Shown piece by piece: positions 23,951 through 32,048 of a stretch of DNA of 50,709 nt. The translations under genes and the position numbers were made by a program. This DNA comes from Streptomyces sp. Je 1-79. GTDB taxonomy: Bacteria; Actinomycetota; Actinomycetes; Streptomycetales; Streptomycetaceae. The stretch lies in assembly GCF_025195125.1 (NCBI RefSeq), contig NZ_JAMGSL010000022.1, positions 1 through 50,709 on the forward strand. The letters run 5' to 3'. Each line of letters begins with the position of its first letter. Positions within the stretch are counted from its first letter, which is position 1. The notes under the pieces are model-generated. The model saw nothing but the letters and a program-made list of their open reading frames with translations. It did not search any database and was not told the origin of the DNA.

Positions 23951-25240
23951 CTAGGCCCGCGGCAGCGTCCTGATCGGCCGGACCACGAGCAGCGCCACGA
24001 CCACGAGCACCGCGATCCCCGCCCCCGCCAGCAGGACCTCCTCCGTGCCGACCGCCTCCGCGACCGGGCCCGCGAGCGCCCGGCCCGCCGCCATCATCAG
24101 GAGCGAACCGGCCACGTCGTAGGCGTGCATACGGTTCAGCGCGTCCTGCGGCACATGCGTCTGGACCGAGGTCGACCACATCACGAGCCAGAACGCGAAG
24201 GCCGCGCCGCCGACGAACTGCCCCACCGCCAGCAGCGCCACGGACGCCCCCGAACCGAGCAGGACGAGGTTCACCGGGAGACCGAGCAGCGCGACCGCGC
24301 CCGCCGCGAGCGGGCGGCGGGGCCGCAGCCGCAGCGCGAGGAGCCCGCCGGCCGCGTTGCCCGCACCGGCGACGGCCATCAGCACGCCGTACGTGGCCGA
24401 GCCATGGTCCCCGGTCACCAGGGTCGCGGTCAGCGGCACCATCGGCCCCGCGACCGTGAAGCCGTACACCGTCCAGATCGCGATCACGCCCCACAGCCAG
24501 CTCCGCGCCGTGAACTCCCGCCAGCCGACGGCCATCTCGGCCCGCAGCGAGCCGCGCCGGACCGCGTCGGAGAGGGTCCCGGGGATCCTCATCAGGGCGA
24601 GGCAGACGGCGCTGACGGCGAAGGTCGCGCCGTTCAGGCCGAAGGCGGCACCGGCGCCGCCGGTGAGCGCGACGAGGACGCCCGCGGCGGCCGGACCCGC
24701 CATCGTCATCAGCGACTCGACGACCCGCAGGACGGCGTTGGCGCGCTGCACGTCCGGGGCGATGCGCGGGATCGTGGACGCGACCCCCGGCTGGAAGAGC
24801 GCGGCGCCGACGCCGCTGACGGCGCTCAGCGCGTAGACGGACCACAGGGGCGGGCTGCCGAAGCCGAAGGAGACGGCGAGGACGGCCGCGCCGGGCAGCC
24901 GCACGAGGTCGGCGATGATCATCATCCGGCGGGCGGTGAACCGGTCCGCGAGGACGCCGCCGACGACGACGAACAGGGCGAAGGGCCCGATCCAGGCGCC
25001 CAGCGCGTAGCCGACGGAGGAGCCGGGGTGCCCGGCGCCGAGCAGACCGGCGGCGAGGGCGACGGGCACCATGCCCTCGCCGAAGACGGCGGCGGCCCGG
25101 GCCACGAAGAAGAGCCGGAAGTTACGGTTCCAGAGGGCCGGGGCCCCGGACCCTTCGGGAATGCGCTCCCGGGCCCCGGACTTGTAGGGGTAGTGCTCTG
25201 CTCGTCTGTCCGACGGTATGTCCGTCCGCTTGTCCGTCAC
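23951..25240 (-). CDS. MFS transporter (MefA/NarK-like multidrug type)
   Basis: A 429-residue protein with 12 predicted helices after a 45-residue hydrophilic N-terminus. ADRFTARRMMIIADLVRLPGAAVLA is the MFS loop 2-3 signature, and WNRNFRLFFVARAAAVFGEGM is the usual first helix of the MefA-like efflux group. GTG 25240 lacks a strong ribosome-binding site, so the true start could be slightly different. It is divergent from the GlxA-type regulator with only 48 bases between starts, and a DasR-like site sits in that gap. Confidence 0.85.
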   Translation of the reverse strand: MTDKRTDIPSDRRAEHYPYKSGARERIPEGSGAPALWNRNFRLFFVARAAAVFGEGMVPVALAAGLLGAGHPGSSVGYALGAWIGPFALFVVVGGVLADRFTARRMMIIADLVRLPGAAVLAVSFGFGSPPLWSVYALSAVSGVGAALFQPGVASTIPRIAPDVQRANAVLRVVESLMTMAGPAAAGVLVALTGGAGAAFGLNGATFAVSAVCLALMRIPGTLSDAVRRGSLRAEMAVGWREFTARSWLWGVIAIWTVYGFTVAGPMVPLTATLVTGDHGSATYGVLMAVAGAGNAAGGLLALRLRPRRPLAAGAVALLGLPVNLVLLGSGASVALLAVGQFVGGAAFAFWLVMWSTSVQTHVPQDALNRMHAYDVAGSLLMMAAGRALAGPVAEAVGTEEVLLAGAGIAVLVVVALLVVRPIRTLPRA

Positions 25241-25260
25241 GGATCCGACTTCTAGCAGCA

Positions 25261-25276
25261 AGTGGTCTGGACCACA
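25261..25276. promoter_or_regulatory. DasR-like (dre) site
   Basis: AGTGGTCTGGACCACA matches the published DasR consensus ACTGGTCTAGACCACT at 13 of 16 positions, with core TGGTCTgGACCA at 11 of 12. It lies between divergent start codons, 12 bases before the regulator's GTG. DasR is the GntR-type sensor of GlcN-6-P in Streptomyces; another GntR protein could also use this site. Confidence 0.5.
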
Positions 25277-25288
25277 AAGGAAATTCTT

Positions 25289-26260
25289 GTGCCGCACCGT
25301 ATCGCCGTCCTGGCCCTGCCCGGTCTCCTCCCCTTCGAGCTGGGCATTCCCCACCGGATCTTCGGCCGCGCCAAGGACGCCGCGGGCCGGCCGCTGTACA
25401 CGATCGTGACCTGCGCCCCGGTCCCGGGCCCGGTCCAGACGGACGCGGACTTCGCGGTCCACGTGGAGCACGGCCCGGAGGCGCTCGCGACGGCCGACAC
25501 GGTCGTCGTCCCCGCCTCGTACGAACTGGGCCCCGTCCACGACGAGGGCCGGCTGACCGACGAACTGGCGGCGGCGCTCGCGCACATCCGGCCCGGCACA
25601 CGGCTCGTGGCCATCTGCACGGGCGGGTACGTCCTCGCCGCCGCCGGCTACCTCGACGGGCGGCCGGCCACCACGCACTGGGCCTCCGCCGAGCACTTCC
25701 AGCGGCTCTTCCCGAAGGTCCGGGTCGACGCGGACGTCCTGTTCGTCGACGACGGAGACGTGCTGACCTCGGCGGGCGTCGCCGCCGGGATCGACCTGTG
25801 CCTGCACATCGTGCGCCGGGACCACGGGAGCGCCGTCGCCAACGACGTGGCCCGCATGACCGTCGTACCGCCGCACCGGGACGGCGGGCAGGCCCAGTAC
25901 ATCGAGCGGCCGCTCCCGGAGGCCGGGACGGCGACGACGACGTCGGCGCGCGCCTGGGCGCTGGCGCATCTGCACGAGCCGATCCAGCTCCGGGACCTGG
26001 CGGTACGGGAGTCGATGAGCGTGCGGACGTTCACGCGCCGCTTCCGAGAGGAGGTCGGCGTCAGCCCCGGCCAGTGGCTGACCCAGCAGCGCGTGGAGCG
26101 GGCCCGGCACCTCCTGGAGTCCACGGACCTGGCGGTCGACCAGGTGGCGCGGGACGCCGGATTCGGGACGCCCCAGTCGCTGCGGTCCCACCTCCAGGCG
26201 GCGATCGGCGTGACACCGACGACCTACCGCCGCACCTTCAGGACGAGCGCGGCGCGCTGA
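25289..26260 (+). CDS. GlxA-type AraC-family regulator with DJ-1/PfpI domain
   Basis: A 323-residue regulator. GTG 25289 follows AAGGAA. Residues 1-180 form a DJ-1/PfpI (class I glutamine amidotransferase-like) domain, with the nucleophile-elbow-like AICTGGYVLAAAG. Residues 225-320 form an AraC-type double helix-turn-helix (LHEPIQLRDLAVRESMSVRTFTRRFREEVGVSPGQWL and VDQVARDAGFGTPQSLRSHLQ). The ligand is unknown. It may control the divergent MFS gene. Confidence 0.9.
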   Translation: MPHRIAVLALPGLLPFELGIPHRIFGRAKDAAGRPLYTIVTCAPVPGPVQTDADFAVHVEHGPEALATADTVVVPASYELGPVHDEGRLTDELAAALAHIRPGTRLVAICTGGYVLAAAGYLDGRPATTHWASAEHFQRLFPKVRVDADVLFVDDGDVLTSAGVAAGIDLCLHIVRRDHGSAVANDVARMTVVPPHRDGGQAQYIERPLPEAGTATTTSARAWALAHLHEPIQLRDLAVRESMSVRTFTRRFREEVGVSPGQWLTQQRVERARHLLESTDLAVDQVARDAGFGTPQSLRSHLQAAIGVTPTTYRRTFRTSAAR

Positions 26261-26299
26261 CGGGCGTGGCGCGCTGACGGGCGTGGCGCGCTGACGGGA
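26251..26299. repeat. 17-bp tandem repeat over the GlxA-type regulator's stop codon
   Basis: Units of GGCGCGCTGACGGGCGT: two exact and a third cut off at the convergent MFS stop (26300). The regulator's TGA lies in the first unit. Confidence 0.85.
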
Positions 26300-27601
26300 T
26301 CAGTCGGTGCGCGAGGGGCGCCGGCTCTCCACGCCCGCCCAGGCGTCCCGGGCGTCCGGGGCTTGCGGGGCGTCCGGAGCGACCGGGGTCTCCCGGCCTT
26401 CCGCCGAGGAGCCCGCCCCTGCTTCGCCGAGGCGGACCCGGCGCCACTCGCCGGCCGCGCCGATCGCCGCGAGGAGCAGCGTCAGGCCCACGCCCCACAG
26501 GATGGCCGTCGACGGCGCCACGACCTTCAGTAGGGCGCCCGCGAGGGAGCCGCTCGCCGCGTATCCGGCGCCCACGGCCGCGTACATCACCGAGTAGCCG
26601 GCGGCCAGGGCGTGCGCCGGAAGCATCTGGCGGAGCGCCAGGTTGCGGGTGAGCATCGCCGGGGCCTGGAGCAGCCCGGCGAGGACGAGGGCGAGGGCGA
26701 TGGCGCCCGCCCACGGCAGGACGGCGACCAGCACCACGCCCGCCGAGACACCGAGGATGAGGACCAGGCTCTGCACCGGCAGCCGGCCGGGCCAGCCGCC
26801 GCGGAGCCCGTACACGAACGCGCCGACGGCCGAGCCGATCGAGAACCCCGCGAGCAGGGGACCGGCCCAGCCGATCCCGATCGCGCGCTGTTCGAGGAGG
26901 GCCGGGAGGATCAGCTCGGCGAGGGCGAGCAGCGTCAGGCTCGCCGCGCCCGTCACGTACACCGGCCAGGCCCGGCCGAGGACGCGCCGCATCGGTTCGC
27001 CGTGCTCGTCGCCCCGCCCGTCCGCCCGCCAGCCGGCGGGCAGCGTCCACAGGCCGGCGACGGAGGCCGCCATGAGGACACCCATGAGCAGCAGCGGGAC
27101 GCCGGGGCCGGCACCCAGCGCCAGACCGGTCACGAGGGCGGGCGCGGCGGCCCAGATGCCGAAGGTCAGTACGGACTCCATGGAGAGCGCCTGCGTGACG
27201 GCCTTCTCCGGGACCATGCCGGTCAGCAGCGCGCGCATGGCGCCGGGCGCGGCACTCGGCCCGGCGCCCGCGAGGAGGGCGAGGAGGCCGAGGACCACGG
27301 GGTGCGCGGTCCCGGAGATCCCGAGGCCGAGCCCGGTGAAGGCGAGCGCGCCCACCACGAGCCCGACGGCGAGGTGCGGCCGCGCCCGCTCCGCGTTCAT
27401 CCTGATGCCGAGGACGGGCGCGGCGACGATCTCGCCGAGGACGTACGCGGCGGCGAGCGCCGCCCCGAGGGTGTAGCCGCCGGGCCGCTCGCGCACCAGG
27501 AACACCAGGGCGAGCGGCGCCATCGCCACCGGCAGCCGGCACGCGACGGCGACGGCCGACCAGGCGAGGACGGGGCGGGTGACGATGTCTCGGTAGGCCA
27601 T
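26300..27601 (-). CDS. MFS transporter
   Basis: A 433-residue protein with 12 predicted helices. ATG 27601 is the start, but no good ribosome-binding site precedes it and a GTG a few codons upstream cannot be excluded. The N-half reads MAYRDIVTRPVLAWSAVAVACRLPVAMAPLALVFLV, typical of the small YttB/SetA-like actinobacterial group. The last 45 residues are a hydrophilic, Pro/Ala/Asp-rich tail containing APDAPQAPDARDA repeats. The substrate is unknown. It converges on the GlxA-type regulator with no room for a terminator. Confidence 0.83.
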   Translation of the reverse strand: MAYRDIVTRPVLAWSAVAVACRLPVAMAPLALVFLVRERPGGYTLGAALAAAYVLGEIVAAPVLGIRMNAERARPHLAVGLVVGALAFTGLGLGISGTAHPVVLGLLALLAGAGPSAAPGAMRALLTGMVPEKAVTQALSMESVLTFGIWAAAPALVTGLALGAGPGVPLLLMGVLMAASVAGLWTLPAGWRADGRGDEHGEPMRRVLGRAWPVYVTGAASLTLLALAELILPALLEQRAIGIGWAGPLLAGFSIGSAVGAFVYGLRGGWPGRLPVQSLVLILGVSAGVVLVAVLPWAGAIALALVLAGLLQAPAMLTRNLALRQMLPAHALAAGYSVMYAAVGAGYAASGSLAGALLKVVAPSTAILWGVGLTLLLAAIGAAGEWRRVRLGEAGAGSSAEGRETPVAPDAPQAPDARDAWAGVESRRPSRTD

Positions 27602-27643
27602 GGCCACGACCGTAACGGGCGGACGGCCGTGGCCGGCGGGTGC

Positions 27644-27722
27644 CGGGCGGACGGGCGGACGGGCGGACGGGCGGACGGACTGGCGGACGGGCGGACGGAC
27701 CGGCGGACCGGCGGACCGGCGG
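27644..27722. repeat. 8-bp GGGCGGAC tandem array
   Basis: About nine units of GGGCGGAC and variants GGCGGACC fill most of the gap between the MFS start (27601) and the alcohol dehydrogenase stop (27730). I see no other function for it. Confidence 0.85.
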
Positions 27723-27729
27723 TGAGGCG

Positions 27730-28785
27730 CTAGAAGGTCAGCACGCCGCGTGCGACACGCCCCGCCTCGGCGTCCTCGGCGGCCTTGGCGAAGTCCTCCA
27801 CCGGATAGGTCTCGGTGACGAGTTCGTCGAGGAGGAGGCGGCCTTCGCGGTACAGCTCCGCGTAGAGCGCGATGTCCCTCTGCGGACGGGAGGAGCCGTA
27901 GCGGCAGCCGAGGATCGACTTGTCCAGGAACATCGCGGCGGGCGGGAAGCTCGCCTCGGCGGTGGGGGCGGTCATGCCGAGGAGGACCGCCTGGCCGTGC
28001 CGGTCGAGGAGGTCGATCGCCTGCCGGACGAGGCCCACGTGGCCGACGCACTCGAAGACGTGGTCGGCGCCGGTGGGAAGGACCTCCCGTACGCCGTCTG
28101 CCGAGGCCAGGAAGTGCGTGGCGCCGAAGCGGCGGGCGACGTCCTCCTTGGCGGGGTTGGTGTCGACGGCGACGATCGTGAGCGCGCCGGCGATCCGGGC
28201 GCCCTGAAGGACGTTGAGCCCGATGCCGCCGGTGCCGATGACGACGACGGTGTCGCCCCGGTCGACCTTGGCGCGGTTGAGCACGGCGCCGACGCCGGTG
28301 AGGACCCCGCAGCCCATGAGGGCGGCGGAGGTGAGGGGGAGGTCCTCGGGGATCTTCACGGCCTGGACGGCCTTGACGACGGTCCGCTCGGCGAAGGAGG
28401 AGTTGGAGGCGAACTGGTAGAGGGCCTGGCCGGTGCCGCTCCGGGAGAAGGGCTGCTTGGGCATCCCGATGGCCTTGCGGCACATGGTGGGGCGGCCGCG
28501 GTCGCAGTCGGCGCAGGTACCACAGTTGGCGAGCGTGGACAGGGCGACGTGGTCGCCGGGGACGACATGGACGACCCCGGGTCCGACGGCCTCGACGACC
28601 CCGGCGCCCTCGTGGCCGAGGACGACGGGGGCGGGGAAGGGGATGGTGCCGTCGAGGACGGCGAGATCACTGTGACAGAGCCCGGCGGCCCGGACTCCGA
28701 CGAGCACCTCGCCGGGCCCGGGCTCACGAACCACCAGGTCGTCGACGACCTGAACGTGCTTGCCGTCGTAGACGACACCTCTCAT
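27730..28785 (-). CDS. Zinc-dependent MDR alcohol dehydrogenase
   Basis: A 351-residue medium-chain dehydrogenase. ATG 28785 has AAGGAG about ten bases upstream. The catalytic zinc site is GLCHSDL and GHEGAG with a later Cys; the structural zinc lobe is CGTCADCDRGRPTMC. The NAD-binding motif is GTGGIGLNVLQGARIAGA, followed by the Asp of VAVDTNPAK that favours NAD. It resembles the class III-like or mycothiol/alkanol branch. It should oxidise an alcohol, or reduce an aldehyde, in the catabolic block. No copy of the shared operator lies directly upstream, but the SDR gene precedes it on the same strand. Confidence 0.9.
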   Translation of the reverse strand: MRGVVYDGKHVQVVDDLVVREPGPGEVLVGVRAAGLCHSDLAVLDGTIPFPAPVVLGHEGAGVVEAVGPGVVHVVPGDHVALSTLANCGTCADCDRGRPTMCRKAIGMPKQPFSRSGTGQALYQFASNSSFAERTVVKAVQAVKIPEDLPLTSAALMGCGVLTGVGAVLNRAKVDRGDTVVVIGTGGIGLNVLQGARIAGALTIVAVDTNPAKEDVARRFGATHFLASADGVREVLPTGADHVFECVGHVGLVRQAIDLLDRHGQAVLLGMTAPTAEASFPPAAMFLDKSILGCRYGSSRPQRDIALYAELYREGRLLLDELVTETYPVEDFAKAAEDAEAGRVARGVLTF

Positions 28786-28817
28786 CTGCGTGCTCCTTCG
28801 TCGTCGGGGGCGGGAGT

Positions 28818-29028
28818 CCCCACCCCGCGGTGGGCGTCTGCGCGTCCGGGTGAGCGGAATCCCCACCCCCCAGTGGGCGTCTACGCGTTCAGGCGGGCCG
28901 GATCCCACCCGCGGTGGGCGGATACACGACCGGACGGGCCGGACCCCCACCCGCGGTGGGCGTCTACGCGCTCGGACGGGCCGGACCCCCACCCGCGGTG
29001 GGCGTCTACGCGTTCGGGCGGGAGCCCT
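28818..29028. repeat. 42-bp tandem repeat, five units, over the SDR stop codon
   Basis: Units begin at about 28818, 28861, 28903, 28945 and 28987. Each holds the hairpin CCCACCCGCGGTGGG followed by GCGTCTACGCG(T/C)TC and GGACGGGCCGG or a variant. The SDR stop (29006-29008) lies inside the unit nearest the gene. Units diverge with distance from the gene, as if copied from its 3' end. Confidence 0.9.
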
Positions 29029-29920
29029 CCGACGCGGCCCTCGCCATCTCCTCCAGGCGCGCCAGCATCGGCATCGGGTCCGTTCCCACCGTCCCCGGCA
29101 GGAAGTCCGCGATCCGTTCCGGCGTCCAGGCGCCCGCCTCCGCGTAGCCCGCCCGCAGCTCCCTGGGCTGCGCCCACACCGCGATCTTGGGGCCCGCGAT
29201 CGTGTAGACCTGGCCGGTGATCTTCTCCTCGCGGGCCCGTTCCGAGAGCAGGTAGACGACGAGCGCCGCCACGTCCTCCGGCTCCCCGATCTCCTTCAGC
29301 TCCATCGGCACGTTCGCCGACATCCGCGTCCGCGCCACCGGCGCCACCGCGTTCGCCGTCACCCCGTACTTGTGCAGGCCCAGCGCCGCCGACCGCACCA
29401 GCGAGATGATCCCGCCCTTGGCCGCCGAGTAGTTCGCCTGCGCCACCGACCCCTGGTGGTTCCCGCTCGTGAAGCCGATCAGCGTCCCGGTCCCCTGCTT
29501 GCGCATCACGGCCGACGCCGCCCGGAAGACCGTGAACGTCCCCTTCAGATGTGTGGCGACGACCGGGTCCCACTCCTCCTCGGACATGTTGAAGAGCATC
29601 CGCTCGCGCAGGATGCCGGCCACGCACACGACCCCGTCGATCCGCCCGTACTCGGCCAGCGCGATGTCGACGATCCGCTGTCCGCCCGCCATGGTCGAGA
29701 TGTCGTCGGCGACCGCGACGGCCGCGCCTCCCGCCGCCTCGATCTCCTTGACCACCGACAGCGCGACCTCCGACGTCGGCTCCCCGCCCTCGATGGAGAC
29801 CCCGTAGTCGTTGACGACCACCTTCGCGCCCTCCGCCGCGCAGGCGAGGGCCACGGCGCGTCCGATCCCGCGCCCCGCTCCCGTCACCGCCACGACCTTG
29901 CCTGCCAAGAAGTTCCCCAC
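29006..29920 (-). CDS. Short-chain dehydrogenase/reductase
   Basis: A 304-residue SDR, about 50 residues longer than the classical size because of a C-terminal extension. The cofactor motif is TGAGRGIG and the catalytic pair is NYSAAK. The layout with a VNDYGVSIEGGEPT insert near residue 40 is that of multifunctional-enzyme-type 3-hydroxyacyl-CoA dehydrogenases, which fits beta-oxidation. GTG 29920 has GGGG in its leader. It diverges from the cyclase gene across operator site 4 and may be co-transcribed with the alcohol dehydrogenase downstream. Confidence 0.9.
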   Translation of the reverse strand: MGNFLAGKVVAVTGAGRGIGRAVALACAAEGAKVVVNDYGVSIEGGEPTSEVALSVVKEIEAAGGAAVAVADDISTMAGGQRIVDIALAEYGRIDGVVCVAGILRERMLFNMSEEEWDPVVATHLKGTFTVFRAASAVMRKQGTGTLIGFTSGNHQGSVAQANYSAAKGGIISLVRSAALGLHKYGVTANAVAPVARTRMSANVPMELKEIGEPEDVAALVVYLLSERAREEKITGQVYTIAGPKIAVWAQPRELRAGYAEAGAWTPERIADFLPGTVGTDPMPMLARLEEMARAASEGSRPNA

Positions 29921-29942
29921 GCCCGGCCCCTTCCCGCACTTT

Positions 29943-29991
29943 CTGACGGTCCGTTAGATTCGTTCGTCAGGTGGATTCTACGACCCGTCAG
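29943..29991. promoter_or_regulatory. TetR-type operator, site 4, with extra half-sites
   Basis: CTGACGGTCCGTTAG at 29943-29957 matches the shared element with one change. CGTCAG half-sites follow at 29965-29970 and 29986-29991. All lie in the 102-bp divergent gap between the SDR and cyclase genes, so one site could control both. Confidence 0.65.
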
Positions 29992-30022
29992 ATACCGGAG
30001 AACAAGACCCGCGGAGGCCCCG

Positions 30023-30961
30023 ATGTCAGATCCCGCGCAGCTCCCTGCCGAATTCCATGAAATCGCCAAGCGCGTGAACAACTGGGGACGTTGGGGCCAG
30101 GACGACGAGATCGGCACCCTCAACCTGATCACCGACGGCGTCGTGCGGGACGCCGTCGCGACCGTACGCTCCGGCCACCGCGTCCCCCTCGCCCTCGACC
30201 TCACGCAGGACGGCGTGCAGACCGGGATGATCCCCGGGCGGGTCAACCCGCTCCACGTCATGGTCCAGATAAACCAGGAGCTCTTCGGCCCCGGCACCGT
30301 CGCCACCAGCGACGACGCGGTGACCCTCGGCCTCCAGGCGGGCACCCACTGGGACGCGCTCACCCACGTCTCGCACTCGGGCAAGATCTACAACGGCCGC
30401 CCCGCCGCCACCATCACCCCGCACGGCCGCTCCGAGTTCAGCGGCATCCACACGGCCCGTCACATCGTCAGCCGCGGCGTCCTGCTGGACGTGGCCGCCG
30501 CCAAGGGCGTGGACCGGCTTCCCGGCGACCACGCCGTCACCCCCGAAGACCTCGACGAGGCCGCGGAATTCGGCCGGGTCACCGTCCGGGCCGGCGACAT
30601 CGTCCTCGTACGGACGGGACAGGTGCGGCAGTACCTCGCCGGGGACAAGCACGGCTACGCGTTCCCCTCCCCCGGCCTCTCGGTCCGTACGCCCGAGTGG
30701 TTCCACGCCCGCGACGTGGCCGCCGTCGCCAACGACACGCTCACCTTCGAGATCTTCCCGCCCGAGATCGAGAACCTCTGGCTGCCCGTGCACGCGCTGG
30801 ACCTCGTCGAGATGGGCATGCTCCAGGGGCAGAACTGGAATCTGGAAAGTCTGTCCACAGCCTGTGCACAGCGCGAGCGGTACGCGTTCCTGCTCTCCGC
30901 GATGCCCGAGCCCTTCGTGGGCGGTACGGGCACGCCAGTGGCCCCGGTGGCGATCCTCTGA
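30023..30961 (+). CDS. Cyclase-family (KynB-like) metal-dependent hydrolase
   Basis: A 312-residue protein of the putative cyclase/kynurenine formamidase superfamily. The metal-binding motif is GTHWDALTHVSHSG. It is longer than KynB (about 210) and resembles the group found in aromatic and alicyclic acid degradation. ATG 30023 follows GGAGG. In this context it may open a ring or cleave an amide or ester, but the substrate is unknown. It diverges from the SDR gene over operator site 4. Confidence 0.88.
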   Translation: MSDPAQLPAEFHEIAKRVNNWGRWGQDDEIGTLNLITDGVVRDAVATVRSGHRVPLALDLTQDGVQTGMIPGRVNPLHVMVQINQELFGPGTVATSDDAVTLGLQAGTHWDALTHVSHSGKIYNGRPAATITPHGRSEFSGIHTARHIVSRGVLLDVAAAKGVDRLPGDHAVTPEDLDEAAEFGRVTVRAGDIVLVRTGQVRQYLAGDKHGYAFPSPGLSVRTPEWFHARDVAAVANDTLTFEIFPPEIENLWLPVHALDLVEMGMLQGQNWNLESLSTACAQRERYAFLLSAMPEPFVGGTGTPVAPVAIL

Positions 30962-31155
30962 GCCCCTGAACGCCCGTCAGGGGTACGTCACGGGCGGCGG
31001 CGCGCTCGCGCGCGCCCCGAGCACGGCGAGCGCGGCGAATGGGGGTCCTCCCGCGTGAGAAACGCTGCGGGGGACGCCGCCACCCGGACACGACCCGCAC
31101 TCGTCGAGGGCGCAGGGCTCACCGGCCCGCCCTCGTCGTCCCCTCGCAACGAATC

Positions 31156-31174
31156 GCTCACCCCCAGGGTGAGC
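31156..31174. terminator. Short hairpin after the SpoIIAB-like gene
   Basis: GCTCACCC-CCA-GGGTGAGC: perfect 8-bp arms. It lies 17 bases beyond the stop of the minus-strand ATPase gene. The stretch 30962-31190 holds no gene that I can support. Confidence 0.55.
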
Positions 31175-31190
31175 AAATCGCCACGAACCG

Positions 31191-31646
31191 TCAACAGTGC
31201 ACCGAGACCGTCGGACCGACAGCCGGGGCCGAAGACGGCTTCGACGCACCCCGGTCCACCTCGCACCAGATGCTCTTGCCCGCACCCTCGCGCTGCCATC
31301 CCCACCGGTCGGCCAGACCGTCCACCAGTTCCAGGCCGCGCCCGTTGGTGTCCTCACCCTGCGCGTGCCGCGGCAGCGGCGGCCGGTCGCTCGAATCGGC
31401 GACCTCCACCCGTACCGTCCCGGCCTCGGGGCAGCCGGCGCCGAACAGCATCCGCAGCACGGCCGGACAGCCCGTGTGGACCACCGCGTTGGTCACGAGT
31501 TCGGAGATGAGCAGCACCAGCGTCTCGGCCAGCGGCTCGTCATCCCCTATGCCCGATCCGGCGAGCCTCGAACGCGCCCACCGCCGGGCACGCCCCACCT
31601 CCGCCGGGTCCGGCCCGACCTCCAACTGAACCTGAAGCACCTGCAC
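31191..31646 (-). CDS. SpoIIAB/RsbW-like ATP-binding regulatory protein
   Basis: A 151-residue single-domain GHKL ATPase of the anti-sigma/serine kinase type. Motifs: N-box LISELVTNAVVHT, G1-like VEVADSSDRPPLP, and G2 GRGLELVDGLADRWGW. These proteins bind ATP and phosphorylate STAS antagonists, or simply bind sigma factors. Streptomyces has dozens of orphan copies. GTG 31646 lacks a clear ribosome-binding site but sits three bases after the stop of a 15-codon leader frame, which suggests translation by coupling. Confidence 0.87.
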   Translation of the reverse strand: MQVLQVQLEVGPDPAEVGRARRWARSRLAGSGIGDDEPLAETLVLLISELVTNAVVHTGCPAVLRMLFGAGCPEAGTVRVEVADSSDRPPLPRHAQGEDTNGRGLELVDGLADRWGWQREGAGKSIWCEVDRGASKPSSAPAVGPTVSVHC

Positions 31647-31649
31647 CGC

Positions 31650-31697
31650 TCACACCATCCGAACCGGCGGACACATCGCCTCGCGCCTCACAGCCAT
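31650..31697 (-). CDS. Leader peptide upstream of the ATP-binding protein
   Basis: A 15-residue frame, MAVRREAMCPPVRMV, with TAGGGG five bases before its ATG and its TGA three bases before the next start. The frame stays open upstream to an ATG that would give about 41 residues. Its position and ribosome-binding site suggest coupling or attenuation, but coding is not proven. The rest of the 400-bp gap (31698-32048) holds a possible promoter region and no other gene that I can support. Confidence 0.45.
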   Translation of the reverse strand: MAVRREAMCPPVRMV

Positions 31698-31739
31698 CGA
31701 CGCCCCTACGGAACGTGATTTCCTTGTGAGACAGCATGG

Positions 31740-31754
31740 TTGACGTACAGTCAC
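31740..31754. promoter_or_regulatory. Weak TGAC/GTCA inverted repeat
   Basis: TTGACGTACAGTCAC lies in the leader of the SpoIIAB-like gene. It matches the shared operator at 9 of 12 arm positions. It could equally be an unrelated palindrome. Confidence 0.25.
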
Positions 31755-32048
31755 CGCAACAAGCGCTTCGGGCATATTCCAGCGCGAAGGAGTACGCGTG
31801 GTCCATACTGTGCGACGCACGCTGCGGGGAGTCGAACAGGAGGGCGTCCAGCGCCTCCACGGGGTACGAGCGGCGGGCATCGCCCGATCCGGGGCCGCCG
31901 TTTCGGCGACACCGGGACGATCCGGGCTCACAACCACTCGCATCCCACGGAGAGTACCGGAGCGGGACCCCGACTCCGGGCCGTGACGGCCCGGCCGAAG
32001 GACACAACCCGATATCGACGCTCCGTGAGCGCCCACCCACCCCGGTGC

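Noticed and set aside
27644..27722. Replication origin iterons
   Set aside because: The 8-bp GC-rich repeats have no DnaA boxes, AT-rich region or replication gene nearby.
28818..29028. CRISPR array
   Set aside because: The 42-bp units are directly adjacent without unique spacers, and there are no cas genes. It is a tandem repeat.
31740..31754. Eighth member of the shared operator set
   Set aside because: Only 9 of 12 arm positions match and the downstream gene is a SpoIIAB-like ATPase, not a catabolic gene. Kept only as a weak palindrome.
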